The notes beneath the pieces are model-generated. The model was not told where the DNA came from, did not search any database, and saw only the letters and a program-made list of their open reading frames with translations. From Solirubrobacteraceae bacterium (lineage in GTDB: Bacteria; Actinomycetota; Thermoleophilia; Solirubrobacterales; Solirubrobacteraceae), in assembly GCA_016462245.1 (NCBI GenBank), contig JAEMTR010000011.1, positions 1 through 17,945 on the forward strand: a stretch of 17,945 bases of DNA, given 5' to 3'. Of this stretch, positions 6,731 through 14,184 are shown piece after piece (the stretch's first letter is position 1; every line of letters begins with the position of its first letter). Made by a program: the position numbers and the translations under genes.

Positions 6731-7768
6731 TTAGGCAATAAAGACCGGCGCTCCGACTTCAACGCGGTCGTAAAGATCGATTACGTCGGGAACCGCCATC
6801 CGCACGCAGCCGTGCGATGCGGCCGAGCCAAGTGAGGCTGGCTCTGATGTTCCGTGGATTCCGGCTCCGGCGGTGATCCCCATCCAACGCGCTCGCAGCG
6901 GATTACTCGGCCCAGGTGGAACAACGGTGCCTGCTAGGTCGCCGGCCCATTCGCTGTTCGGCACGTACCAGCTTGGGTTGACCTGCTTGTTTTGAACCGA
7001 GTAAAGACCGGCGGGCGTCTCGAGGCCAGCTTGGCCAACGGCGATTGGATAACTTTTGACCGGCTTCAAATCCTTAAAGAGTGTTAGGCGAAAGTTCGAT
7101 CGGTCGATCGTGATTACAACTGGGTATTTCTTCGCAAGCTGCTTCGTCGTCACCTTTGGCTTCAGCTTGCGAACGGCAACCTCGACTGAGTGATCGGCGC
7201 CGGGGGTCGAAAGCGTCCTCGCTACTTCGGCCTTCAGTCGCCCTCTCTTGACAGCGACGCCACTCTTCGATGGCACCGGCTCAACCGCCGCAACGGTAAA
7301 GGCCAGCGACGCGTCGGTCGCAGGCCGATCGACCGCTTTCGTGACGCGGGTAGTGAAGCGCTCCACTGCCCCCGCTGAATAAGTGATCTCTGGCTCAACC
7401 GATGCGTCAACGGGCGTGCCACTAATTTTGTGGAATGCGCGAACAACAAAATTATCGTCATTTGTCTTCGCGAGGGCGGCCTCAACACTGCCATCGATGT
7501 TGACCGCCAGCTTCGACTGCCCAGGCCCCAGCCGCCAACTCTTCTCGCCACGCCTGGCGATAACTGGTGCTTCCATCGCGCCGAGTAGATCTTGGCGCAG
7601 TTTGCCCTCAGCCTCCTCGGCGGTCATCCCACCGACGTTGACGTTGCCGACCGTGATGCCGGGCGCGATAGTTCGCGATGTTGCGCTGTCGTAAGCGTAG
7701 GCGCCGCCAACCAACAGCACGAAGAAGGCGCCGACAGCAATTAGTGCAATTAAATACTTACGCGGCAT
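6731..7768 (-). CDS. L,D-transpeptidase (YkuD) with N-terminal anchor and peptidoglycan-binding domain
   Basis: A 345-residue cell-envelope enzyme that makes 3-3 peptide cross-links in peptidoglycan or attaches partners to it. Residues 5-26 form one membrane segment with a short positive N terminus, probably an uncleaved anchor. Residues about 30-210 resemble the VanW-associated peptidoglycan-binding module (start SRTIAPGITVGNVNVGG, with G-M-T-x-x-E-A), perhaps in two repeats. The catalytic YkuD domain spans about 216-345, with His305 (GIHGTSEP) and the signature SHGCVRM carrying His319 and nucleophile Cys321. The protein ends right after the YkuD domain. ATG start, weak ribosome-binding site. 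Its TAA overlaps the stop of a doubtful plus-strand ORF. The gene stands alone, with gaps of 98 bp upstream and 279 bp downstream. Confidence 0.91.
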   Translation of the reverse strand: MPRKYLIALIAVGAFFVLLVGGAYAYDSATSRTIAPGITVGNVNVGGMTAEEAEGKLRQDLLGAMEAPVIARRGEKSWRLGPGQSKLAVNIDGSVEAALAKTNDDNFVVRAFHKISGTPVDASVEPEITYSAGAVERFTTRVTKAVDRPATDASLAFTVAAVEPVPSKSGVAVKRGRLKAEVARTLSTPGADHSVEVAVRKLKPKVTTKQLAKKYPVVITIDRSNFRLTLFKDLKPVKSYPIAVGQAGLETPAGLYSVQNKQVNPSWYVPNSEWAGDLAGTVVPPGPSNPLRARWMGITAGAGIHGTSEPASLGSAASHGCVRMAVPDVIDLYDRVEVGAPVFIA

Positions 7769-7866
7769 TGGAAGTCATGCAAAGGTATATCGAACGGCCG
7801 ACCGATCGCGCCGGACTGCAACTCAAGTTTCTTTCGCCACGCAGCCCCCTGACCCTGCCGCAGCCC

Positions 7867-8430
7867 TTAAATACTGTCGTCTGCGAGCAACGGTTCGAGC
7901 TGACGGCCAAGTTCGGGCCAATCTTCGGCGCTAGTTATTTCGCTCGATTTGCAGACCTCGGCGTTCCAGGGGTGAAGCAGTGTGGCGCCGCGGATTCCCT
8001 CGTCTAGCGCACTCTGCAAGTTGACCGGACTGTCATCGACGAGTAGATCGATCTCCAACTCACGGCAGCGCGTGATCTTGTCGTATGAGCAGTAGAGCTC
8101 GTCGAACTGCAGGCCGATCGCCTCGAGCCAACGCTCTGTCGGAGCTGCGGCGGCGACATCGCGGTGGCTCGTGATGTGGATGAAGTGCCCCTCCTGCGAC
8201 CAGCGGTTGACAACCTCGACGGCGCCGGGGTATGGCTCAGCTGCGCTGATCCACTCCTCGCTGTGGGTTTCAGCGATCGTCTCGGCCAACTGCTCTTGCT
8301 CGAGCTCACCTATCCCCCAGGTGTGTTGCTGTTCGTAGGGAAGCACGACGCCGTAGCGCAGGCGGACGACCTCAGCTAGCTGCTCCCAGTAGTGGTGGAG
8401 CGTTGAGTCAATGTCGATCGCGATTCGCAT
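7867..8430 (-). CDS. HAD-superfamily 5'(3')-nucleotidase-like phosphatase (NT5C type)
   Basis: A 187-residue HAD phosphatase resembling the 5'(3')-deoxyribonucleotidase (NT5C) group, which dephosphorylates nucleoside monophosphates. All four HAD motifs are visible: motif I Asp6 and Asp8 (IAIDIDST), motif II Thr87 (HITSHRD), motif III Lys118 (YDKITR) and motif IV Asp132-Asp133 (LVDDSPVN). A small cap is inserted after motif I (about 15-60). I use the ATG at 8430; a TTG precedes it directly. It begins ten bases after the ilvD stop, so it is probably the second gene of an ilvD operon, though no metabolic link to branched-chain amino acid synthesis is obvious. Other HAD phosphatase roles are possible, such as metabolite repair. 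Superfamily certain, substrate inferred. Confidence 0.8.
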   Translation of the reverse strand: MRIAIDIDSTLHHYWEQLAEVVRLRYGVVLPYEQQHTWGIGELEQEQLAETIAETHSEEWISAAEPYPGAVEVVNRWSQEGHFIHITSHRDVAAAAPTERWLEAIGLQFDELYCSYDKITRCRELEIDLLVDDSPVNLQSALDEGIRGATLLHPWNAEVCKSSEITSAEDWPELGRQLEPLLADDSI

Positions 8431-8440
8431 CAAAGCTTGC

Positions 8441-10141
8441 TCAGCGAGGCTCGTTGACTAGCGTCACGGCGCCTTCAGAGGCACTACCTACCTGATCAGC
8501 GTACTTGGCCAGCACGCCGGTGCGATCAGGGTTGGCTGGCGGAACGTAGGCGGCTACGCGCTCGTCGATCTCAGCGACGGTTAGATCGACGTCGAGTGAG
8601 CGCTTATCTACGTCGATCGTGATCCTGTCGCCATCACGAACAGCAGCTATCGGCCCCCCGCGGAAAGCTTCGGGCGCTACGTGGCCAGCCATAAATCCAT
8701 AGGTCGCGCCGGAGAAGCGTCCATCGGTCAGCAGCGCTACGTGCTCACCCAAGCCTGCGCCATTAATTGCCGCGGTGACGGCGAGCATCTCGCGCATTCC
8801 GGGGCCACCGGCCGGCCCTTCGTTGCGGATGATCACGACGTCACCCTTCTCGATCTTCCCTCCGGTGACAGCTTCCATCGCCAGCTCTTCGCTTTCGAAG
8901 ACTCGTGCTGGCCCTTCGTGCTGGCGACGCTCGTGACCGACGAGCTTGACGACGCATCCCTCGGGGGCGATATTGCCGCGCAGGATTGCCAGGCCACCGG
9001 AGGCTTTGACTGGATCGCTCAATGGACGGACGACCAACTGGCCCTCAGTCTCAGTCGCCCTGGCAGCCTCCTCGCCGATTGAAAGGCCTGTGACGGTGGG
9101 AGCGTCTTCGTGCAGCAGCCCTGCCTCTAGCAGTCGGTTTGCCACGAGCGGAACGCCGCCGGCCGCGTAAAGATCGACGGCGACGTACTTGCCGCCTGGC
9201 TTGAGGTCACAGAGCAGCGGCGTTGCTTCGCTAATCCGGTCGAAGTCATCAATGTCGAGTTCGACCTTGGCCTCGCGGGCAAGCGCCAGCAGGTGCAGCA
9301 CAGCGTTGGTTGAGCCGCCGCTGGCGGCGACGCCGGCGATCGCGTTCTCAATCGACTTGCGCGTGATGATCTCGCTCGGCATTACGCCGCGGCGGAGCAC
9401 GTCCATCACTAGTTCACCGATTGAAAAGGCGACGTCAGCCTTGGTCGCATCCTGAGCCGGGACCATCGCCGACCCCATTGGCGAGATGCCCATGATCTCG
9501 TAAGCCATCGCCATCGTGTTGGCCGTGAACTGGCCGCCGCAGGCTCCGGCACCTGGGCTCGCGACGCCTTCAAGTTCGTGCAGCTCCTCGTCGCTCATCT
9601 TGCCGGCCGAGTGTGCGCCAACGGCTTCGAAGACGTCTTGAATCGTTACGTCACGGCCCTGAAAGCGGCCGGGCGGGATTGAGCCGCCGTAGAGCATCAC
9701 CGACGGAACGTTGAGCCGAGCGATCGCCATAACCGTGCCGGGGATCGTTTTGTCGCAGCCGGATAGCGCGACGACGCCGTCGAAGAGATGGCCGCGGCCG
9801 ACGAGCTCGATCGAGTCAGCGATGATCTCGCGTGAGACGAGCGAGGTCTTCATCCCTGGTGTGCCCATCGTGATTCCGTCAGAGATCGCGATCGTGTTCA
9901 GCTCCATCGGTGTTCCACCGGCGGCGCGGATCCCTTCCTTGACCTTCGCCGCGAGTGCCCGCAGGTGGAAGTTGCAGGGCATCGTCTCGATCCAGGTTGA
10001 GGCGACGCCGATGATCGGCTTGGCGAGCGCTTCGTCGTCGTAGCCGATCCCCTTCAGATAAGCGCGCGCGGCTGCTCGCTCCGGCCCTTCGGTCAGCGCT
10101 GCGCTGCGATGCTTCATGTTGAAGGTGACGGTGTCGGTCAT
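8441..10141 (-). CDS. ilvD: dihydroxy-acid dehydratase
   Basis: A 566-residue Fe-S dehydratase that converts 2,3-dihydroxyisovalerate and 2,3-dihydroxy-3-methylvalerate to the keto acids leading to valine, leucine and isoleucine (and pantothenate). The cluster cysteines are Cys56 (TMPCNFH), Cys129 (SGCDKTIPG) and Cys201 (GAGACGGQF). Lys131 just after the second Cys and Asp88 (ISDGITMG) are the usual metal-site residues, and the C-terminal GRFSGATYGFMAGHV holds the Ser thought to act as base. The 566-residue length and overall pattern fit the [2Fe-2S] plant/actinobacterial branch rather than the about 616-residue E. coli [4Fe-4S] form. ATG start with GGAG ten bases upstream. The NT5C-like gene follows at once. 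No ilvB, ilvN or ilvC is in the window. Confidence 0.97.
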   Translation of the reverse strand: MTDTVTFNMKHRSAALTEGPERAAARAYLKGIGYDDEALAKPIIGVASTWIETMPCNFHLRALAAKVKEGIRAAGGTPMELNTIAISDGITMGTPGMKTSLVSREIIADSIELVGRGHLFDGVVALSGCDKTIPGTVMAIARLNVPSVMLYGGSIPPGRFQGRDVTIQDVFEAVGAHSAGKMSDEELHELEGVASPGAGACGGQFTANTMAMAYEIMGISPMGSAMVPAQDATKADVAFSIGELVMDVLRRGVMPSEIITRKSIENAIAGVAASGGSTNAVLHLLALAREAKVELDIDDFDRISEATPLLCDLKPGGKYVAVDLYAAGGVPLVANRLLEAGLLHEDAPTVTGLSIGEEAARATETEGQLVVRPLSDPVKASGGLAILRGNIAPEGCVVKLVGHERRQHEGPARVFESEELAMEAVTGGKIEKGDVVIIRNEGPAGGPGMREMLAVTAAINGAGLGEHVALLTDGRFSGATYGFMAGHVAPEAFRGGPIAAVRDGDRITIDVDKRSLDVDLTVAEIDERVAAYVPPANPDRTGVLAKYADQVGSASEGAVTLVNEPR

Positions 10142-10181
10142 TTCAGCTGGGCTCCGTTAGTTGGATCAAGGAAAACGCGGA

Positions 10182-10218
10182 CTGGCGACGATTATGCCAG
10201 CCCGCTTGATCGGCGGGC
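10182..10218 (-). promoter_or_regulatory. candidate ilvD promoter with overlapping inverted repeats
   Basis: Within the 114-bp gap between dprA and ilvD, the minus strand carries CATAAT (10196 to 10191), a good -10 match. A start near 10184 would give a leader of about 43 bases. Two inverted repeats cover it: GCCCGC-N7-GCGGGC (10200-10218) in the -10/-35 spacer region, and CTGGC-N9-GCCAG (10182-10200) around the -10 itself. The position suggests an operator or an attenuating hairpin. No -35 consensus is seen, and no T-run follows the first hairpin, so it is a poor terminator for dprA. Confidence 0.35.
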
Positions 10219-10255
10219 AGAACGCCATCTCGTGGCAGGTTGCGGCAGCTCGAAC

Positions 10256-11356
10256 TTAGCGCCGGCGGTAACTTCCGTCGTCGCGACGCTCAAGCACGCC
10301 AAGTAGTTCCAACTCAGTCAGCGGCCCAACGACCTCGGCGGCGCCACCGCAGTATTCGGCGACGCTCGCGGCCGTCGTAAATCCGGCCTCGACAGCGGCG
10401 ACCACTGCCGCCTGGTCGTCGCTCAGGCTGAGCGGCAGGGGCAGCGGCTCACGGTCCGCGGCGACCGCCGCTTCGACGCCAAATGCGTCGTCGAGAATGT
10501 CGCGCGCATCGCGAATCAGATGGGCGCCGTCGCGCAAGAGAGCATTGGCACCACTGCTGTGCCAGGAGCCAGGGTGGCCCGGGACGGCGCCGACAGTTCG
10601 GCCAAGGTCGGCAGCAATCTCAGCCGTGATTAGCGAGCCAGACCGTTCCGCTGCCTCAACAACAACAGCCATCTGTGACAAGGCCGCGATGATCCGGTTT
10701 CGAGCCGGGAAGGCCCACCGAAACGGGGCGATCCCCGGAGGCAGCTCGGAGAGAACCACTCCCCTCTCTGCCAGCTCGCTATGCAGTCGCTTACGCCGCG
10801 CCGGGTAGGCGCGCTCCGGCCCACAGGCCAGGACGGCGATCGTTCGCCCACCGCCGGCCAGCGCGCCTTCGTGTGCGGCGCTGTCAATCCCAAGTGCCAT
10901 GCCGCTTACGACGCTCACGCCGCAGAGCGAAAGCGTGCGCCCCAGCTCGCGTGCCAGCTCAAGGCCGTCGGCCGATGCACGTCGGGCCCCGACTAGGGCG
11001 ACCGCTGGCGAAGGCGCGAGCAGTTCGTCGAGCCGGCCTAGCTCACCGTAGATATGTAAGACCGCGGGCGGGTCGGGGAGATCGGCAAGCGACTGCGGGA
11101 AGCTCTGATTGTGGCGGCAGATTGCCGAGGTCGAAGCAGCTCTCCACTTTCGGCGTTCAGCTGCCGGATCGAGCCCGGCCCACTGCGCCGTGATCTTTGA
11201 CTGCTCGCGGCCCGCCAGCGCCGTCAGCAGCTTCCGATCGCTGAGCGCCAGAACTCCACGAATTACCGGCCGATTGCCACGGATCTGATCGAGATGGGAC
11301 GAGAGCCGCCCGACCAGCCAGCTGCGGCGCGTGCAGCGGTCACAAGCTTCGCTCAT
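10256..11356 (-). CDS. dprA: DNA-processing protein DprA
   Basis: A 366-residue DprA/Smf protein, which binds incoming single-stranded DNA and loads RecA during natural transformation; it is also kept in species not known to transform. The central Rossmann-like domain (about 95-292) has the family signatures VGARRASADG (122-131), SGMALGIDSAAHEGAL (151-166) and FPARNRIIAALS (216-227). The C-terminal 305-366 looks like the DprA winged helix. The N-terminal part (1-90) is diverged and opens with a CxxC pair (Cys5, Cys8). The loop GHPGSWHSSGANALLRDGA replaces the usual proline-rich version of this motif. Its ATG overlaps the TGA of comM (ATGA), so the two are co-translated, as in the conserved comM-dprA pair. 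Confidence 0.94.
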   Translation of the reverse strand: MSEACDRCTRRSWLVGRLSSHLDQIRGNRPVIRGVLALSDRKLLTALAGREQSKITAQWAGLDPAAERRKWRAASTSAICRHNQSFPQSLADLPDPPAVLHIYGELGRLDELLAPSPAVALVGARRASADGLELARELGRTLSLCGVSVVSGMALGIDSAAHEGALAGGGRTIAVLACGPERAYPARRKRLHSELAERGVVLSELPPGIAPFRWAFPARNRIIAALSQMAVVVEAAERSGSLITAEIAADLGRTVGAVPGHPGSWHSSGANALLRDGAHLIRDARDILDDAFGVEAAVAADREPLPLPLSLSDDQAAVVAAVEAGFTTAASVAEYCGGAAEVVGPLTELELLGVLERRDDGSYRRR

Positions 11357-12855
11357 CGCTTGCCCAGCCGTTCACTCTCGTGGCGATAGCCGAGCGCCTG
11401 CGCCAACGACTCGATCCCGATCTCTGGCTCCCCTTCTAGGTCGGCGATCGTCCGAGCTACGCGCAGCGCTCTGTCGCGGCCGCGGGCGCTTAGGCCGCCA
11501 CCGTCATAAGCGCGCGCCAGCGCGCTCGCCGCCACCGCCCCGCAGTCGACCGCGGCGACCATGTCGCGCGCGATCAGCTGCGCGTTGGCGCAGCCGCCGC
11601 GCGCCAGCTGAAGCTCCCGCGCGGCGGCGACGCGCTGGGCGACCTCCGCACTCGTCGTTAGCGACTCCGCTGCGAGCGCGGCCGATGAGGGTCTCTCGAC
11701 CCCGACCACGAGGTCGATCCGATCAAGCAGCGGACCCGAGAGGCGTTGGCGGTGGCGAGCCAGCTCCGGCTCACTGCAGCGGCAGGCTTTGCCGCCGCGA
11801 CCACAGAGGCACGGATTGGTCGCCGCAATCAGTGCGAAACGTGTCGGGAAGTGAGCCACCTTCTGCCCGCGCACGATCGTCACCGCCCCATCCTCGAGCG
11901 GCTGCCTCAGCGCTTCCAAGGCCCTCCTGTCGAACTCCGATAACTCGTCGAGGAAAAGCACGCCACGGTGCGCGAGCGTCGCTTCGCCTGGGATCGGTAC
12001 TGCCCCTCCACCAACGAGGCCAGCGGCCGAGATTGTGTGATGTGGCGCGCGGAACGGGCGCTGGTCGGCCAAAGCGCCATCTGCCCCAAGCCCAGCGATG
12101 CTCTGGATGCGCGTCACCTCTAGCGCCTCGGGGCGACTGAGCGGAGGCAGGATGCTCGGCAGGCGCCGGGCGATCATCGTCTTGCCAGTTCCGGGAGGAC
12201 CACTCAGCAGCAGGTTGTGGCCACCGGCAGCAGCGACCGTCAGGGCGTCAATCACGGCGCGGTGACCGCGCACGTCAGCGAGATCGGGGAGGTAGCGACT
12301 GGCTGGCACCGGTTGCGCGGGCAATTCGGCCTCGCTGGAGTCGGACTCGCCCGAGAGCACAGCGCTGAGGTCGCTCAGTACTGAGAGCGCGCCGACGCGG
12401 ATCGATTCAACGAGCCGCGCTTCGGCTGCGCAGGCCACCGGAACGATCAGCGCTTCCAGCCCCGCCTCTTGGGCACCCTCGGCGACAGCAAGAACTCCGC
12501 GGCAGGGCCTCAGCTCGCCGCCGAGTGACAGCTCGCCGAAGAGCGCCGTCCGAGCTAATGACTCGCGAGGAATCTGGCCACTTGCGGCGAGGATCGCGCA
12601 GGCTATAGCGAGGTCGAAGCCAGGCCCGGCCTTGCGCAGGTGCGCCGGAGCGAGATTGACCGTCAAGCGGCGCATCGGGAATTCAAAGCCGCAGTTGACC
12701 AGCGCCGCGCGAACGCGCTCGCGGGCCTCGGCGACGGCGCGATCTGCCAAGCCAACGATCGTGAAGCTCGGCAGCCCACGGCGCAGGTCTGCCTCGACGG
12801 TCACCGCTTGCGGCCGCAGCCCGTCGATTGCGAATGTGAATACCTCGGTAACCAT
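11353..12855 (-). CDS. comM: ComM/YifB AAA+ ATPase (Mg-chelatase-like)
   Basis: A 500-residue ComM (YifB) protein, a hexameric AAA+ helicase that promotes branch migration during natural transformation. Domains in order: an N-terminal Lon-protease-like subunit-ChlI fold (1 to about 165, starting MVTEVFTFAIDGLRP), an acidic linker near 168-180, and the Mg-chelatase AAA+ core with Walker A GPPGTGKT (219-226), Walker B VLFLDE (299-304) and the Cys motif PCLCG...CRC (Cys349, 351, 358, 360), probably metal-binding, followed by SGPLLDRIDL. A C-terminal helical lid closes it. I chose the ATG at 12855 because family homology starts there. The frame stays open to 13044, but that part is low-complexity and covers the yraN promoter region. 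The stop overlaps dprA. Confidence 0.95.
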   Translation of the reverse strand: MVTEVFTFAIDGLRPQAVTVEADLRRGLPSFTIVGLADRAVAEARERVRAALVNCGFEFPMRRLTVNLAPAHLRKAGPGFDLAIACAILAASGQIPRESLARTALFGELSLGGELRPCRGVLAVAEGAQEAGLEALIVPVACAAEARLVESIRVGALSVLSDLSAVLSGESDSSEAELPAQPVPASRYLPDLADVRGHRAVIDALTVAAAGGHNLLLSGPPGTGKTMIARRLPSILPPLSRPEALEVTRIQSIAGLGADGALADQRPFRAPHHTISAAGLVGGGAVPIPGEATLAHRGVLFLDELSEFDRRALEALRQPLEDGAVTIVRGQKVAHFPTRFALIAATNPCLCGRGGKACRCSEPELARHRQRLSGPLLDRIDLVVGVERPSSAALAAESLTTSAEVAQRVAAARELQLARGGCANAQLIARDMVAAVDCGAVAASALARAYDGGGLSARGRDRALRVARTIADLEGEPEIGIESLAQALGYRHESERLGKR

Positions 12856-12863
12856 CGGCTGCG

Positions 12864-12892
12864 ACGCTACGGACGCAATTGCGACCTGTGAG
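12864..12892 (-). promoter_or_regulatory. candidate comM-dprA promoter
   Basis: On the minus strand, CTCACA (12892-12887) and TAGCGT (12869-12864) are 17 bp apart, and the -10 ends eight bases before the comM ATG at 12855. No Shine-Dalgarno is present, so the transcript may be leaderless or nearly so. Both hexamers are weak matches. The 12856-13014 gap must serve divergent transcription of comM and yraN. Confidence 0.3.
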
Positions 12893-13001
12893 CCTCGGTC
12901 TGCGCCAGATTGGGCCAGACCCAGCGCCGACTTCGCCGATCGCCGTGGAGCCGTTGCATTGCTGCTACCTGGTGGCCCTAGAGCGCGGCCAATCTCGCTC
13001 C

Positions 13002-13007
13002 TAGTCT
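13002..13007 (+). promoter_or_regulatory. possible -10 element for yraN
   Basis: TAGTCT fits TANNNT and ends seven bases before ATT 13015, the spacing expected if transcription began at that ATT. No -35 box or Shine-Dalgarno is visible. Its only other support is the lack of any standard start codon for yraN. Confidence 0.2.
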
Positions 13008-13014
13008 TCGCTCC

Positions 13015-13395
13015 ATTCGACCGACCACTCCCGACCCCCGTCACGTATTAGGCCGCGCCGGCGAGCGACTGGCGCTCGAGCACCTCGAACGGCTCGGCTA
13101 CCGGCTCGTCGTTCGCAACCACCGCACGCGCTTTGGCGAGATCGACTTAGTGATGCGTTTGGGCACGACACTCGTCTTCGTTGAGGTAAAGACGCGTAGG
13201 TCGCGCCGCAGCTCAGCGCCTTGGGATTCACTGGACGAACGCAAGCGCCGCCAAGTCCGTCGGCTAGCGACCGCATTCCTGAGCGAAGCACCGCAGCGAC
13301 CGAGCCCGCGCGATCTGCGCTTCGACGCGATCGGAATCCTGCTCGACTGTCAAGGCCAGCTGCTGCGACTCGATCACATCGAAGCTGCTTTCTAG
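13015..13395 (+). CDS. yraN: YraN family endonuclease-like protein (UPF0102), start uncertain
   Basis: A member of the YraN/UPF0102 family, which has a restriction-endonuclease-like fold and unknown cellular role. The reading frame shows the whole family pattern: LGRAGERLALEHLERLGY, RNHRTRFGEIDLV, LVFVEVKTR, LDERKRRQVRRLA and LRFDAIGI. The nuclease-like residues (Glu and Asp of GEID, Glu and Lys of VEVK) are all present. There is no ATG, GTG or TTG between the in-frame stop at 12979 and the conserved region; the first such codon (GTG 13150, ATG 13153) would remove GEID. I place the start at ATT 13015, seven bases after TAGTCT, giving about 126 residues. The gene runs opposite to its usual partners and ends three bases from the rnhB stop. 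Family certain, start speculative. Confidence 0.78.
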   Translation: MRPTTPDPRHVLGRAGERLALEHLERLGYRLVVRNHRTRFGEIDLVMRLGTTLVFVEVKTRRSRRSSAPWDSLDERKRRQVRRLATAFLSEAPQRPSPRDLRFDAIGILLDCQGQLLRLDHIEAAF

Positions 13396-13398
13396 CTG

Positions 13399-14184
13399 CT
13401 AGAGCGCCAACTGCTGATAGGCGGTCGACTGGAACGACATTCTGTGCAGCGGCGAAACTCCGTGCTCCACAATCGCCTCGCGGTGCGCCGCAGTTGAATA
13501 ACCGAAGTGCGCGCCAAAGCCCCACTCGGGTAGCTGCTCGCCGGCGCGCACCATCAGGCGGTCGCGAGTGACTTTGGCGACGATCGATGCGGCTGCGATA
13601 GCTGCGCTCAGGCCATCGCCGCCGATTACGGCTCGTTGCTCGTGTTCAAAGGCAGGAACCTCGAAGCCATCGATCAGGCAGATGCAGCCAGGCCGGGCGA
13701 CGCGGATCAGCGATTCTCTGAGCGCAGCGAGGTTTGTCTTGTGCAGCCCTCGCTCGTCGATGCCGCGCGCGCTTCGTGAGACAATGACGACGCGCTGCGC
13801 GGTCTCCATAACGATCGGCAGCAGTGCTTCACGCGCGGCGTGATCGTGCTGCTTTGAATCGTTCAGTGCCCCGAGCGCGCGAACTTCAGCAACGCCGATC
13901 GAATCGAGGTCAAGCAAGACCGCTGCGGCGACCAAAGGCCCTGCTAGGCAGCCACGGCCAGCCTCGTCGGCCCCTGCGACCCAGCGCGCGCCTACGGCGC
14001 GGTCATGGGCGATCAGCCGAGCGCCGCTCGAGCCGCGCCCAGGGCTCTTTCGCTTTGCCCGCTTCGAGCCGGCAGGCTTAGAAGATGTTAATTCGGTTTG
14101 GCGGCCAGTAGGTGGCGAAGGCTGGCCCGATGATCCAAGCTGTTGGGACGGGTCCCCAGAACCTGCTGTCGTCGGACTCACCAC
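13399..14184 (-). CDS. rnhB: ribonuclease HII
   Basis: RNase HII removes ribonucleotides misincorporated in DNA and cuts RNA-DNA hybrids. The acidic site is complete: Asp73-Glu74 (GADEAGRG), Asp172 (LIDGF) and Asp190 (IGGDG); the last spacing of 18 equals that in E. coli (108, 126). The C-terminal FGYSTAAHREAI and HRMSFQSTA are also family motifs. With the GTG at 14184 the protein has 261 residues, against about 200 in E. coli. Residues 1-50 are Ser/Pro/Gly/Lys-rich and mostly encoded inside the 3' end of lepB (107-bp overlap). No ATG, GTG or TTG lies between the lepB stop and the conserved GADEAGRG, so the real start is GTG 14184, GTG 14181 or a rare codon such as the CTG of LIAHD. Convergent with yraN. 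Confidence 0.92.
   Translation of the reverse strand: MVSPTTAGSGDPSQQLGSSGQPSPPTGRQTELTSSKPAGSKRAKRKSPGRGSSGARLIAHDRAVGARWVAGADEAGRGCLAGPLVAAAVLLDLDSIGVAEVRALGALNDSKQHDHAAREALLPIVMETAQRVVIVSRSARGIDERGLHKTNLAALRESLIRVARPGCICLIDGFEVPAFEHEQRAVIGGDGLSAAIAAASIVAKVTRDRLMVRAGEQLPEWGFGAHFGYSTAAHREAIVEHGVSPLHRMSFQSTAYQQLAL

Noticed and set aside
7769..7866. c-di-AMP (ydaO) riboswitch before the L,D-transpeptidase gene
   Set aside because: Such riboswitches are common upstream of actinobacterial cell-wall enzymes, but the 98-bp gap is short and I could not line up the conserved motif blocks; a GCAGTCC stretch alone is not enough.
10142..10255. T-box or leader-peptide attenuator before ilvD
   Set aside because: No specifier loop or T-box sequence, no short ORF rich in Leu/Ile/Val codons, and no T-run after the hairpin.
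11331..12140. 269-residue plus-strand ORF opposite comM
   Set aside because: Arg/Ala/Ser/Pro-rich composition typical of the opposite strand of GC-rich genes; it lies wholly over comM and dprA, which have clear family motifs.
12856..13044. 63-residue N-terminal extension of ComM on the minus strand
   Set aside because: It is Ser/Arg/Gly-rich with no family similarity, covers the region needed to start yraN in the other direction, and ComM homology starts at the ATG at 12855.
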